Position numbers and translations under genes: made by a program. Source: Terriglobia bacterium (lineage in GTDB: Bacteria; Acidobacteriota; Terriglobia; Acidiferrales; UBA7541). Taken from it: a DNA stretch of 64,000 bases. Positions within the stretch are counted from its first letter, which is position 1; the number at the start of each line of letters is the position of its first letter. This document shows positions 39,353-48,553 of this stretch, piece after piece. The stretch is taken from NCBI GenBank assembly GCA_020073605.1, contig JAIQEW010000001.1:248001-312000 (forward strand), given 5' to 3'. The notes under the pieces were generated by a model, which searched no databases, was not told the DNA's origin, and saw only the letters and a list, made by a program, of their open reading frames with translations.

Positions 39353-40459
39353 CTAGACTGCGGTGAGCGCCAGCTCCTTCGGATCCTCGAGCGTCGCCGA
39401 CGGCCAGCTTTTCAGCTCCGGCATGCAGTGCTTCACGAAGCACTTGATATTGCGCACGGCCTCTTCGTTCGGCATCCCGCCGAAATTGAAATTCGGCATG
39501 ATTCCCTGCATGTCGATCAGGTCTTTCATCTTGGAAAACTTCTCGAGCACCTGTTGGGGCGTTCCCCAGGCCATGAGCTGGATGTAATCCTCGACGGCCT
39601 TGTCGGCCCCTATCTCGTTCATATACTTACTCAAATCGGCGTACCGCTCGTAGCTCTTAATCTTCTCGAAATGCTTCCCCATGATTTCGTAGTGATCGAG
39701 CGCCTCGCGATAATTGCGCGCCAGGTACGTGCGAGCGAGTTCTTCGGCGCGGTCCGCGCTCTCGTCGACGAACAGGAAGCCGGAACAAAACGGCTTCGGC
39801 GGCTCCGCGTTGGGATGAAACTCCCGCCAGTGCTTGTGATACGTCTCGAAGTCCTTCGTCACCAGGTCCCAGGCCTTCTGGAGGATCACCAGCATGCCGA
39901 GGCCGAGCTTGGCCACCACCGGCACCGAATCGGCCGACGCCGCAGCGGCGAACGATCGCCCTTTGAATGACTTGAATGGGCGCGGCCGGATTTCGCGCCG
40001 CGGCTGCTTCACGGTGTTGCCGCCCTCCATGTAGCCGGTCTCGAGCGCGTCCAAGATGAGGCTCGTGTACTCGTCGAAGCGATTCCTGCCCTCGTTTTGA
40101 TCGATGCGCAGACCTTCGAATTCCCGCCTCGCCAGCCCGCGGCCCACGCCGAGGATGTAGCGCCCGCCCGAGTAGTGGTCGAGCAGGACGATCTGCTCCG
40201 CCAGGCGCACCGGGTCGTGCCACGGCACCACGATCACCATCGATCCGAGCTTGATGCGCTTCGTCTTCCCGGCTAGGTAGGACAACAACTGGCAGACGTC
40301 CGGGCTGATCGAGTAGCTGTCGAAGTGATGTTCGGTGGCCCACACCGATTCGAACCCAAGAGACTCCGCCGCCTCGCAGTTCCCGAGTTCCTCGCGCATG
40401 AATTGCGTGTCGGAAGTGCCGCTCAGATGCTGGAAGCCCGTCCCGTAGCCTACATGCAT
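39353..40459 (-). CDS. LLM-class flavin-dependent oxidoreductase
   Basis: Luciferase-like F420/FMN monooxygenase fold, 368 aa. The start is the ATG at 40459 (MHVGYGTGFQHL), with AAGGAG about 12 nt upstream. Family motifs: SLGFESVWATEHHFDSYSIS, LGSMVIVVPWHDPVRLAEQI, GGRYILGVGRGLARREFEGL, and ARTYLARNYREALDHYEIMG. Substrate unknown; relatives act on alkanesulfonates, F420-linked alcohols or other hydrophobic substrates. It stands alone, and its upstream gene is divergent. Confidence 0.88.
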   Translation of the reverse strand: MHVGYGTGFQHLSGTSDTQFMREELGNCEAAESLGFESVWATEHHFDSYSISPDVCQLLSYLAGKTKRIKLGSMVIVVPWHDPVRLAEQIVLLDHYSGGRYILGVGRGLARREFEGLRIDQNEGRNRFDEYTSLILDALETGYMEGGNTVKQPRREIRPRPFKSFKGRSFAAAASADSVPVVAKLGLGMLVILQKAWDLVTKDFETYHKHWREFHPNAEPPKPFCSGFLFVDESADRAEELARTYLARNYREALDHYEIMGKHFEKIKSYERYADLSKYMNEIGADKAVEDYIQLMAWGTPQQVLEKFSKMKDLIDMQGIMPNFNFGGMPNEEAVRNIKCFVKHCMPELKSWPSATLEDPKELALTAV

Positions 40460-40800
40460 GGCCTCTGTCTCCTTCGATGGCCTCGCGCCGGCAATGCATG
40501 CGGCGCGGTGCATTCCCTTGGATTCCCCAGTGGCCGAAATATATCAGATTCGCGTTCCTAGCACTACGCCGGCCACTCTCGCGGCAGGAGCATTCTCGAT
40601 GAGCGGAATTGTCCCGCCGCGCGATCCTCATTGCGGTTGCAAGACACCCTCGCTTGAATCCCCTTATCACGGCACGAATAAAGTGGTACCTTCAGCGTTG
40701 GTTTGTAGCCTTCCTCTGCGCGCTACACGGAAAGTCGGCCCTGGGATCATTGCCCGCCTAGTTCAGCACCAAGAAATGGCTCGTAATCGGAGAAGAACTC
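40460..40800. other. Divergent intergenic region
   Basis: About 340 nt between the LLM oxidoreductase and the radical SAM gene. It must contain both promoters. I found no RNA gene, no repeat shared with the rest of the window, and no short CDS with a convincing ribosome binding site. Confidence 0.4.
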
Positions 40801-42414
40801 ATGCGAATTTTGCTTTACAACCCCGACAACGGGGTGACACGAAACTTCATGCCGCATCTTTGGATGTTTCTCCTCCAGGCACTGACTCCCTCCGGCCACG
40901 AAGTACTGCTGATCGATGGCAACGCGCAACCCATGGATGAAGCCGGCATCGCGCGATACGTGAAGGAACAAAACATCGGACTAGTCGGCATCGGGGCAAT
41001 GACCCGGATGATCGCTAAGGCATACAGGGTCGCGGACGCTGTCCGCGCCACGGGCGTCCCGGTCGTGATGGGCGGACCTCACGTTACAGAAATGGCCGAC
41101 GAAGCCCTCGGCCGAAACGGCGGCCCGCGCCATGCGGATGCCGTGGCTCTCGGTGAAGCGGATGAAACCTGGCCGAAGATCGTCGAGGATGCCGCGCGGG
41201 GAGAGCTTAAGGATGTCTACGCTCCGGTCGATGAGACTGGCAAGGAACGCAAACCGGGTCTCCAGTCATATCCGCCAATCCCGTGGGACACGATAGATCT
41301 CGAACAATTCAATTTGGTTCCGAAAGTTGCGAAAGGCTTGCTCCAGCGTATCGGAGATGGCTGGGGCACATTTCGCATCGTTCCCATGGAGTCGGGGCGC
41401 GGGTGCCCCTATGGCTGCGAGTTCTGCACGGTCACCGGCTTTTTCGGCGATTCAATCCGGTTTCGCACGAATAAAAGCGTCGTGGATGAATTGTTGCTAT
41501 TGAAGGCTCGCGCGCGGAGCGAGGGCGGCCAAATTGCCGTCTTCTTCATCGACGACAACTTCGCCATCAACGTCAAGCGGACGAAATCGTTGTTGCGGGA
41601 TATCATTGCCGCCGGCGCACAAGTGCACTGGGTGGCGCAGATCAGCGCCAATCTGCTGCGCGACGAGGAACTCGTCGACCTGATTGCGGCATCGGGCGGC
41701 AAGTGGGTTTTCATCGGCATGGAGTCCATCGACCCTGCCAACCTTGCCGACGTGAAAAAGGGATTCAACAAGCCGGGTGAGTATGCGGCCGTGCTTGAGA
41801 GGCTCGCCAACCGCAATGTCTATGCGATCACTTCGTTCATCTTCGGCATGGATAACGACACGCCCGGGGTCGCGGAGCGGACGCTTCGCGAGATTCGCAC
41901 CTGGCCCCCTGGCCTGCCCATCTTTGGCCTGCTCACGCCCTTGCCGGCGACGCCTCTCTACAAGAGGCTAGAGGCCGCAGGGCGACTGACGCGGCCGAAG
42001 CATTGGCAGGAATTCATACCTTTTGAGATGGCCCACACGCCGCTGAAGATGACGATCGCGGAAGCTCATGCCGAGGTGAAGTACGGGTGGGCTAACTCCT
42101 ACAGCCCGGAGGCGTTGGAAGGAGCCGTCAATGCGCTTGCTCACAAGCCGCTCGGCTATCGCATCAACATCTTCATCGCACGAATGTGTTTTCGCGGAAT
42201 CTACTTCCCTCAAATGGGCCGCTTCGCCTGGCTGAAGTTGGTTTCTCAAAATCGCCGCGCAATCTTCGGCCTCGTTCGGGAGGGGTTCGCAACGTGGCGC
42301 AGGCGCCCTGCATCAGCCGCCCGAGCTACCGCTGACGCCGTTTCCATGACGGGCACGCATCAGGCGGATCTCAGTTTGCCACCTTCTCAAGTGGCGGATC
42401 CCTCGTCTGACTGA
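40801..42414 (+). CDS. B12-binding radical SAM protein
   Basis: 537 aa. The N-terminal cobalamin-binding domain (about 1-140: MRILLYNPDNGVTRNFMPHL, VGIGAMTRMIAKAYRVADAV, VVMGGPHVTEMADEALG) is followed by a radical SAM core with the 4Fe-4S motif GCPYGCEFC near residues 201-209, FFIDDNFAINVKR, and WVFIGMESIDPANL. This layout belongs to class B radical SAM methylases and rearrangement enzymes, including lipid-modifying members. A ChbG/HpnK-type deacetylase occurs 2.5 kb away, but a hopanoid role is only a guess. GGAGAA precedes the ATG. The 3' end overlaps the convergent CWC gene by 28 nt. Confidence 0.88.
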   Translation: MRILLYNPDNGVTRNFMPHLWMFLLQALTPSGHEVLLIDGNAQPMDEAGIARYVKEQNIGLVGIGAMTRMIAKAYRVADAVRATGVPVVMGGPHVTEMADEALGRNGGPRHADAVALGEADETWPKIVEDAARGELKDVYAPVDETGKERKPGLQSYPPIPWDTIDLEQFNLVPKVAKGLLQRIGDGWGTFRIVPMESGRGCPYGCEFCTVTGFFGDSIRFRTNKSVVDELLLLKARARSEGGQIAVFFIDDNFAINVKRTKSLLRDIIAAGAQVHWVAQISANLLRDEELVDLIAASGGKWVFIGMESIDPANLADVKKGFNKPGEYAAVLERLANRNVYAITSFIFGMDNDTPGVAERTLREIRTWPPGLPIFGLLTPLPATPLYKRLEAAGRLTRPKHWQEFIPFEMAHTPLKMTIAEAHAEVKYGWANSYSPEALEGAVNALAHKPLGYRINIFIARMCFRGIYFPQMGRFAWLKLVSQNRRAIFGLVREGFATWRRRPASAARATADAVSMTGTHQADLSLPPSQVADPSSD

Positions 42415-42674
42415 TCTCTCATAGTCTTGCCCGCTGAATCGCCCGCGTTCGCGGACTCCAGATCGCGCCTGAGACAATCTCGACAGAAACAGCCGGCGGG
42501 TTCCGCCGGCATGGGCCGCGCGGGCAATTCAGCGCACCAACAATTACCCTCCGGATGGCAGCTCATCGGAGCATTACATCGAGCGCAGCGGGTTTCCACG
42601 AGACCGATTATTGCTCGCAACCGCTCCAAGTCAAGGCGTGTGCGCCGGCATCGACTGAGTTCCTGCGGGAACAT
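42387..42674 (-). CDS. Cysteine-rich CWC family protein
   Basis: Up to 95 aa. The core RCARCNAPMSCHPEGNCWCA, then EPAGCFCRDCL, matches the Cys_rich_CWC family (C-x2-C, C, CWC, C-x-C-x2-C), probably a small zinc-binding protein of unknown role. The ATG at 42674 lacks an obvious ribosome binding site, and the true start may be internal. The C-terminal 30 residues are low-complexity and overlap the radical SAM gene on the other strand. Confidence 0.7.
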   Translation of the reverse strand: MFPQELSRCRRTRLDLERLRAIIGLVETRCARCNAPMSCHPEGNCWCAELPARPMPAEPAGCFCRDCLRRDLESANAGDSAGKTMRDQSDEGSAT

Positions 42675-42750
42675 CCACTATCGCCCTTAGAAATGAACTA
42701 CGCCGGTGTACAATTCCCCGCTCGGGACGCAATTCTCAGATCCCGGCTGA

Positions 42751-44109
42751 GTGCAAGTGGCTGAAAACGGACAATATTTCGTCGCGGTCATCGGCGGAGC
42801 CATCTCGGGTTCGGTTGCTGCCGAGATCCTTGCTGACCACGGCATTCGCGTGGCCGTGATTGAGCAGAACAAGCGTCCCTACGGAAAGATTGAAGATGGT
42901 TTGCCACGCTGGCACGTGGAGCAGCGCAAACAGGAATACGGCCGCATTGACGCCCGCCTAAAGAAGCCCGGCGTTTACTTCGTTCCCTCAACGAAACTCG
43001 GCCGGGATGTGGATTTTCAGGACTTCTGCCGCAACTGGGGCTTCTCCGCCGTGATCCTGGCCAACGGCGCCTGGCGTGACAGGGACCTGGGCGTTCCTGG
43101 AGCGGCGGAGTTTGTTGACAAGGGCCTCGTTTACCAGAACCCTTTCATCTACTGGTACAACCACAAGAACGAAAAGAGTTACGACGGCCCGCGCTATGAA
43201 ACCCCGGACGAGACACTCGTCGTCGGCGGCGGGCTGGCCTCGATCGATGTGGTGAAAGTCCTACAGCTCGAGAACTACGAGCGAGCGATGAAGGCCCGCG
43301 GCATTCAAACGGACATGCACGAGCTGGAGAAGGGCATCCCCGCGGCATGCAAAGCGCACGGCATCAACCCGCAAAGCCTGGGCGTGAAAGGGTGCCTGCT
43401 GATCTATCGTCGCCGCGAGGCGGACATGCCGCTCGCGCAGCCGCCGGACAACGCAACGCCGGAACAGGTGGCGAAAACCGAGCAGGTGCGGCAGAAAATG
43501 CTCCGGCTCGCGCGAGACAAGTATCTGTTTCGAGTTCAGGACCGCAGACTCACCACAGGTCTGATCGTGGAGAACGGGCGCGTCGCCGGCTTGCGAGTTG
43601 CGGAAACTAAGATCGAAGGGCGGAAGGCCGAGCCGATCCCGGGTTCGGAGAAGGAACTGCGAGCGCCGCTGGTGATCTCCTCGATCGGGTCAGTGCCGGA
43701 GGTTCTTCCGGGCGTCGCGATGAAGGGTGAGTATTACACGTTCACTGACGAAGATTTGCCACGCTACACGGGTGCCGAGCGTGTCTTTGGCGTCGGCAAC
43801 GTCGTAACCGGCCAAGGGAACATCCGAGTCTCACTCGTCCATAGCCAGAAGGTGACCAACCACCTCATTGAACACTACATGGGCATCGGTGACGGCAAGC
43901 GCAATCTCTCCGGCATGTACGCTCCGGCTGAAGCTCGCGCGGCGGAACGCGCCAAGGCGGTTGCGGACGGAGTGCAAAGCCTTCCAGCTCTTCCGCCTGC
44001 CGAGGTTGCTGCGCTGGAGCAGCGAATCCGCGGACTCCAACAGCGAGCGGGCTACACCTCCGACTACGATTCCTGGATTGCGAAGGTAACTCCGCCTGAC
44101 CTCGAGTAG
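42751..44109 (+). CDS. FAD/NAD(P)-dependent oxidoreductase (GltD/ferredoxin-NADP reductase-like)
   Basis: 452 aa with a GTG start (GTGs at 42751 and 42757 are both possible). N-terminal FAD-binding segment FVAVIGGAISGSVAAEILAD, then KRPYGKIEDGLPRWH, the ATG motif variant VILANGAWRDRDLGVPGA, a second dinucleotide fold DETLVVGGGLASIDVVKVLQ, and C-terminal ERVFGVGNVVTGQGNIRVSL with flavin-binding G-D/N pattern. The arrangement is that of glutamate synthase small subunit-like reductases. The electron partner is unknown; no ferredoxin gene is adjacent. Confidence 0.82.
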   Translation: MQVAENGQYFVAVIGGAISGSVAAEILADHGIRVAVIEQNKRPYGKIEDGLPRWHVEQRKQEYGRIDARLKKPGVYFVPSTKLGRDVDFQDFCRNWGFSAVILANGAWRDRDLGVPGAAEFVDKGLVYQNPFIYWYNHKNEKSYDGPRYETPDETLVVGGGLASIDVVKVLQLENYERAMKARGIQTDMHELEKGIPAACKAHGINPQSLGVKGCLLIYRRREADMPLAQPPDNATPEQVAKTEQVRQKMLRLARDKYLFRVQDRRLTTGLIVENGRVAGLRVAETKIEGRKAEPIPGSEKELRAPLVISSIGSVPEVLPGVAMKGEYYTFTDEDLPRYTGAERVFGVGNVVTGQGNIRVSLVHSQKVTNHLIEHYMGIGDGKRNLSGMYAPAEARAAERAKAVADGVQSLPALPPAEVAALEQRIRGLQQRAGYTSDYDSWIAKVTPPDLE

Positions 44110-44129
44110 TTCCTGGCGACGGAGTGACG

Positions 44130-44810
44130 CTATTCCGTCGGCGGCTGCATCTGCTGCATCATTTGCATGGGATTGAAGGGCGTCGGCGTGCCAACGATCT
44201 TGTCTTTGGCGCCAGTGATCACCTTCGTCAGCACCATCGAGGAATCCTTTCCCTGGCGCTTCACGATTCCCAGAGGCGAAACCTTCTCGCTCACCCAGGT
44301 GTCGCCCGACCCATCCTTCGCGCGAAGATGCTCGCACAGGAAAGTGCCGGCCGGAGTGGTGATCGACTCCTTGCCCACGACTTCTGACTCGGTGTGAATG
44401 TCGACCGGCTGGTTCTGCTGGCCGCTCATCTGTCCCATTTGAGAGGACATTTCCATTGGAGGGCGCCCTCCCATCTGCATGATTGTGCGGGACGTGACCG
44501 TCTTGGCTCCGTCGACGACGAGCAGCATCTTGGTCACCATGTCACCCATGGGCGTGCCGGAGGTCGTGTACTCCAGCCAGTACGCGTCCTTGCCGTTCAC
44601 GGTCTCTTTCCCGACGATCGTGTACTCCGTGACGGTCTTCCTCCCGTCCGCTCCAGTGGTTTCATACTGCGCCCCGGAGCCGACCACGGGTTTGAAAACT
44701 CCGCGCGGCATCGGCCGCTGGCGCATTCCCATACCCATCTGCGCGCTCGCCGCCATTGCCAGCGCAACCAGGAAAACCGAACAAGCAACCGCAATCTTCA
44801 AGTTCTTCAT
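44130..44810 (-). CDS. Secreted protein of unknown function, Met/Gln-rich
   Basis: 226 aa. Signal peptide IAVACSVFLVALAMAASAQ, then a Met/Arg-rich linker (MGMGMRQRPMPRG). The body looks beta-rich: GSGAQYETTGADGRKTVTEY, KDAYWLEYTTSGTPMGDMVT, STITTPAGTFLCEHL-like IGKES segment and GDTWVSEKVSPLGIVKRQG, reminiscent of DUF3108-type or outer-membrane-linked proteins. The tail is MQMMQQMQPPTE. GAGGAG lies before the ATG. Exported to the periplasm or cell surface; role unknown. Confidence 0.75.
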   Translation of the reverse strand: MKNLKIAVACSVFLVALAMAASAQMGMGMRQRPMPRGVFKPVVGSGAQYETTGADGRKTVTEYTIVGKETVNGKDAYWLEYTTSGTPMGDMVTKMLLVVDGAKTVTSRTIMQMGGRPPMEMSSQMGQMSGQQNQPVDIHTESEVVGKESITTPAGTFLCEHLRAKDGSGDTWVSEKVSPLGIVKRQGKDSSMVLTKVITGAKDKIVGTPTPFNPMQMMQQMQPPTE

Positions 44811-44899
44811 GATCTCCTCGGTCGTTCGAAGAATTCAGTGCCGGGCCAAAGTGATTCTAACGCAACCAAACTCTCGATCGATTGCGAATCCTCATTCCC

Positions 44900-45766
44900 C
44901 TAGTCCAACTCCCGATAGCTGATCAACTGGATGCCGCGCTCCGCGACGGCGCGTTTCGTTTCCGGGGCGAGGAGGCCTTCCAATTCCACTTGACGCTCCA
45001 TGCGCAATCGCGAGCTGGTGGCCGCCAGTTCGTCATCGCAAACTCCCGGATGCACCATAATTTCCGTCCGGCCGTCGGGAACCGTGTCTATCAAGCGACA
45101 CATGGCCGCGGTGCCGAGTCTTCCTGTCATCGCCAGCCCGAGGAAGTGATCGGGCGAGTGCAGTCCATACTTCCGCGAGATCGCGCGGAAAAGCGGAGCG
45201 ACGGCACGCACGGCAACGGCGCCCGGTATCTGGCTCGACGAACCCGGCTCGCCGCCGCGAGTGGATCGCCATGAATCTCGAAGATTCTCCACGGGGTTGC
45301 GCACGCGCGTGATCCCGAACTCTCGCGCCACTCGCGCCAGCGCGCCCATGATCCGCGGATGGACGTGAGTGTGCTTGTGTGTGTCGAGGTGGGTCGGCTC
45401 GATTCCCGCTCCCCGGATCTTTTCGATCTGGGCGCGCAATTCCCTCTCGATTTCGCTCATCCGCACCATCCCTGAACTAACCCTCCACACGAGCACCGCG
45501 AGAGACCGAGGCAAACGGCCGTCCCGCTCCGCAAGTGTGGGAATTTCTTCTCGCGGCGCGACGGCGAACCCTCCCGTGAGTACGAGGTGGCATCCGACTC
45601 CCAACTTTGGATTTGCCTTGGCCCGCGCGACCGCGTCTTCAAACGCCGGTCCGGTGGCCATGAGTGTCGCGCTCGTCAGAATCCCATCGCGGTGCGCGCG
45701 GACGATTCCTTCGTTCGCGCCGCGCGTGAAACCGAAGTCATCGGCATTTATGATCAATTCCTTCAT
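44900..45766 (-). CDS. ChbG/HpnK-family carbohydrate deacetylase (YdjC-like)
   Basis: 288 aa. The metal-site motifs of the family are present: INADDFGFTRGANEGIVRAH near the N-terminus, GVGCHLVLTGG, and PTHLDTHKHTHVHPRIMGAL, and near the C-terminus EIMVHPG. Members remove acetyl groups from N-acetylated sugars or are associated with hopanoid synthesis (HpnK). No hpn or chb genes are adjacent, so the substrate remains open. Confidence 0.87.
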   Translation of the reverse strand: MKELIINADDFGFTRGANEGIVRAHRDGILTSATLMATGPAFEDAVARAKANPKLGVGCHLVLTGGFAVAPREEIPTLAERDGRLPRSLAVLVWRVSSGMVRMSEIERELRAQIEKIRGAGIEPTHLDTHKHTHVHPRIMGALARVAREFGITRVRNPVENLRDSWRSTRGGEPGSSSQIPGAVAVRAVAPLFRAISRKYGLHSPDHFLGLAMTGRLGTAAMCRLIDTVPDGRTEIMVHPGVCDDELAATSSRLRMERQVELEGLLAPETKRAVAERGIQLISYRELD

Positions 45767-46141
45767 TGTGGCCGGAACATCTTCAGGCAGGGAGAAATAG
45801 TATCATGCGGAAGCGGCTCAGCATCGTGCGGCGGCAAACGCAACGGAGTCTTCGACGCGCCAAGGCAATTTTCACGCCAACTTTCGCTCGCGCGGAACAT
45901 AAATTGTGAATGTTCGGTAAAAGTTTTCAACAGTTCTGTTGAAAACCATGTGGAAAAGGCTCCTGCGCAAATCGAAACTGCCCGCCAGCACGAGGCTTAA
46001 TCCTCTTTGCACAAAATCTGTGCAGGTGGCTCACGTAGAAAAGTTTTTGGGCCGGCTGTTCGCGCGGCGAATTCGAATTTCTGGGAATGGGAAACGCAAA
46101 TGGAAAAACTATGGGGCGAAAGAACCCCGCGGAAGAATTTC
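45767..46141. other. AT-richer intergenic region with palindromes and a DnaA-box-like site
   Basis: 375 nt without a supported gene. Contains the palindrome at 45923-45946, TGTGGAAAA at 45950-45958 (reverse complement TTTTCCACA, one mismatch to the DnaA-box consensus TTATCCACA), and a second inverted repeat TGCACA-AAATC-TGTGCA at 46008-46024. It also holds the promoter of the deacetylase gene. Confidence 0.5.
45923..45946. repeat. Perfect 24-bp palindrome
   Basis: GTTTTCAACAG, two bases (TT), CTGTTGAAAAC: 11-bp perfect arms. Only 4 nt separate it from the DnaA-box-like TGTGGAAAA. The TTTTCAACA arms are two mismatches from a DnaA box. It could be an operator, a terminator-like hairpin without U-tract, or part of a replication origin. 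Confidence 0.7.
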
Positions 46142-46633
46142 CTAGTACCAGTGAGGCGGCGGCTCGAGCGCGATCGGAATCAACTCTTCGTCTTTATCGA
46201 TGTCGTACCACTTGCCGTACGTGTGCCAGCCTTTGGCGATCACTTGAATCAGAATCTTGCCTTGCGGAATTTCCGAAACCTTAACCGAGCCATCCAGATT
46301 CGTTTTGAAATTCAGCTCAGCCAGCTTGTCGTGACGCAAGAAGCCGCCCGACGTGTAAAACCGGACATAGACGCTGGCGTTCGAGATAGGCTTGTCGTTG
46401 GCCGTGACCCGAATCCGCAGCTTCGTCGTCCCCGGCTCGGAGGACTTCCTCGCATTGTTATCCTTCGAAGCGGAAGATTCCTGCGGGGCGGCCTGTGTGG
46501 CGTCAGATGTTCCGGCCTGGCTTGAACTGTTCGTCTGGGCCAGGCTGACTGTCGCCCAGAGCAAACCCGCAGCAAGCAAAGCTCCTGACTTGCGTGGCCT
46601 ACAGAAACAGTGCCGAGCTATCTTCAACCTCAT
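46142..46633 (-). CDS. Secreted carboxypeptidase-regulatory-like (CNA/Ig-like) small protein
   Basis: 163 aa. Basic N-terminus and signal segment SGALLAAGLLWATVSLAQ, then a Ser/Gln/Ala-rich linker (about 34-68), then an Ig-like domain: TKLRIRVTANDKPISNASVY, LAELNFKTNLDGSVKVSEIP, QGKILIQVIAKGWHTYG, resembling the peptidase-regulatory-like domains common in Acidobacteriota surface proteins. No catalytic residues are evident. Role unknown. Confidence 0.7.
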   Translation of the reverse strand: MRLKIARHCFCRPRKSGALLAAGLLWATVSLAQTNSSSQAGTSDATQAAPQESSASKDNNARKSSEPGTTKLRIRVTANDKPISNASVYVRFYTSGGFLRHDKLAELNFKTNLDGSVKVSEIPQGKILIQVIAKGWHTYGKWYDIDKDEELIPIALEPPPHWY

Positions 46634-46732
46634 AACTCTCTTCTTTTACTCCAATTAGGTGCGCCCCTCAAGTCCCGAAGACGTCGTAGCGCCTATCCTA
46701 CGAGCGTCATAAGCATCGCGCGGGTAATTTTG

Positions 46733-47065
46733 TCACTTATTCGGCGCGCGAACAGACTCCGAAATCCACGATAGATAGTCGCGCGAACCTGCCGCAATCG
46801 GCAGCGCGATGATCTCGGGGACGTCGTAGCTGTGCAACCGTCGGATGGTTCTTTGTACCGCCGTGAAACATTTCCTCGAGGTTTTTAGGACAACCAGGCA
46901 CTCGCGGGCAGACTCGATCTTTCCCTTCCAGCGGTAAATCGACTGCACGGGAACCTGAATAACATTGGCGCACGCCACGAGCCTCTGCTCGACGAGTGCC
47001 CGGCCTATCCGCCGCGCCTCCCTCGCCGACCCGCATGTGACCAGTACCACGATCTTGTCCGTCAT
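46733..47065 (-). CDS. cutA: CutA divalent-cation tolerance protein
   Basis: 110 aa trimeric ferredoxin-like protein. Motifs: VLVTCGSAREARRIGRALVE, RLVACANVIQVPVQSIYRWK, and HSYDVPEIIALPI, all typical of CutA1. Linked to copper/divalent metal tolerance; its biochemical role is still debated. Divergent from the phosphohexomutase gene. Confidence 0.93.
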   Translation of the reverse strand: MTDKIVVLVTCGSAREARRIGRALVEQRLVACANVIQVPVQSIYRWKGKIESARECLVVLKTSRKCFTAVQRTIRRLHSYDVPEIIALPIAAGSRDYLSWISESVRAPNK

Positions 47066-47146
47066 CTTGCGCCTTTACTCTTGGGACGCTCTTTCGAACG
47101 ATTACCCGGTACGCATCGCTTGCGCGACAAGATACAATAGCGGCGC

Positions 47147-48553
47147 GTGACGAGCCAAGCGATCCATTTCGGCACCTCCGGCTGGCGCGGAATTATCGCC
47201 GACGACTTTACGTTCCCGGGTGTGCGTCGCGCGGCCACGGCGATCGCTGGCCATGTCCGTGCCCGGAAGAAGTCTCCGACGCTGCTCGTCGGCTACGACA
47301 CGCGGTTTTTCTCTCCGGAGTTCGCCCTTGCCGCGGCATCGGTCCTGCGATCCCAAGGTTGCCGCGTCCTTTTGTGTCCTCAGCCGACGCCCACTCCGGC
47401 CATCGCGCACGCCATTCTGCATGGAAAGCTGGACGGCGGAGTCAACTTCACGGCGAGCCACAATCCCGCGCCCTACAACGGCCTGAAGTTCTCGGGACCG
47501 GATGCCGGGCCTGCGCTACCCGAAATTACCCGGGACATCGAAAAGCGGGCTGCGGCGCTAGAGGACGGTCCGGCACAGCATCACGAGGTCGAGAACGACT
47601 TCGAGTGTCTCGATCCGCGCGAGCCCTATTTCGAGCAGCTCCGGCGGATGATTCGCTTCGACGTCCTGCGCCAGGCGAAGGGCAGCTTCGTATGCGACGC
47701 CGTTCACGGATGCGGCGCGGGCTGGCTCGATCGCATTCTCACGGAAAACGGCATCCCCGTAACTTCCATGCGCGGCGAGCGCGATGTGCTTTTCGAAGGC
47801 ACCGGCCCCGATCCTTCGGAAGAAAACGTGAAGGCACTGCGGAAAGCGGTGACGGAGAAGAAGGCGCTCGCGGGCCTGGCAACGGACGGCGACGCCGACC
47901 GCTTCGGCATCGTCGATCGCGACGGCTCGTACGTCTCGCCCAATCACATTCTCGGGCTCGTTTTCGACTACCTGCTTGAGACGCGCGGATCCAAGCTGGG
48001 CGCTTCGCGGAGCGTTGCGACTACGCATCTGATCGATGCCGTCGCGCATCTGCATGGCGTGAAGCTCTACGAGACGCCTGTCGGGTTCAAGTACGTCGGC
48101 CCGTTTCTCCGCGAAGATAAGATCGCGCTCGGAGGCGAAGAAAGTTCCGGGATGACGATCCGCGGGCACCTTCCGGAAAAGGATGGAATTCTGGCGGGCT
48201 TGATCGTTGCCGAAATGATCGCGGCGCGCCAGGCGTCGCTCGCCGATCAGCTCCGCGATCTCTTCCGCCGCATCGGCCGGGAGTTCTGGCCCGTCCGCGT
48301 GAATTTGCACCTCTCCGCAGACGCCCAGGCGAAGCTGCCGGAGCGTTTGCGCGCGAACTTCAAGGAATTCGCCGGGCACCGCGTCGCTCGCACGGACCGC
48401 ACCGACGGCGTAAAACTGATTCTGGACGACGGCACGTGGCTCCTGATGCGCCCGTCGGGCACGGAGCCGGTCGTGCGGATTTACACCGAAGCCTCGACGA
48501 CGGCCGCGTCGCAAAAGCTCGCCGACGAGGCGCGCGCCTGGATTACCCAATGA
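47147..48553 (+). CDS. Phosphoglucomutase/phosphomannomutase family protein
   Basis: 468 aa, GTG start at 47147. Alpha-D-phosphohexomutase architecture in four domains: substrate entry IHFGTSGWRGIIADDF, phosphoserine loop GGVNFTASHNPAPYNGLKFS (Ser in TASHNP), metal loop LATDGDADRFGIVD, sugar-specificity loop GGEESSGMTIRGHLPEKDGI and phosphate-binding MRPSGTEPVVRIYTEAS. Substrate preference (glucose, mannose or glucosamine) cannot be decided. The stop overlaps the next start (ATGA). Confidence 0.92.
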   Translation: MTSQAIHFGTSGWRGIIADDFTFPGVRRAATAIAGHVRARKKSPTLLVGYDTRFFSPEFALAAASVLRSQGCRVLLCPQPTPTPAIAHAILHGKLDGGVNFTASHNPAPYNGLKFSGPDAGPALPEITRDIEKRAAALEDGPAQHHEVENDFECLDPREPYFEQLRRMIRFDVLRQAKGSFVCDAVHGCGAGWLDRILTENGIPVTSMRGERDVLFEGTGPDPSEENVKALRKAVTEKKALAGLATDGDADRFGIVDRDGSYVSPNHILGLVFDYLLETRGSKLGASRSVATTHLIDAVAHLHGVKLYETPVGFKYVGPFLREDKIALGGEESSGMTIRGHLPEKDGILAGLIVAEMIAARQASLADQLRDLFRRIGREFWPVRVNLHLSADAQAKLPERLRANFKEFAGHRVARTDRTDGVKLILDDGTWLLMRPSGTEPVVRIYTEASTTAASQKLADEARAWITQ

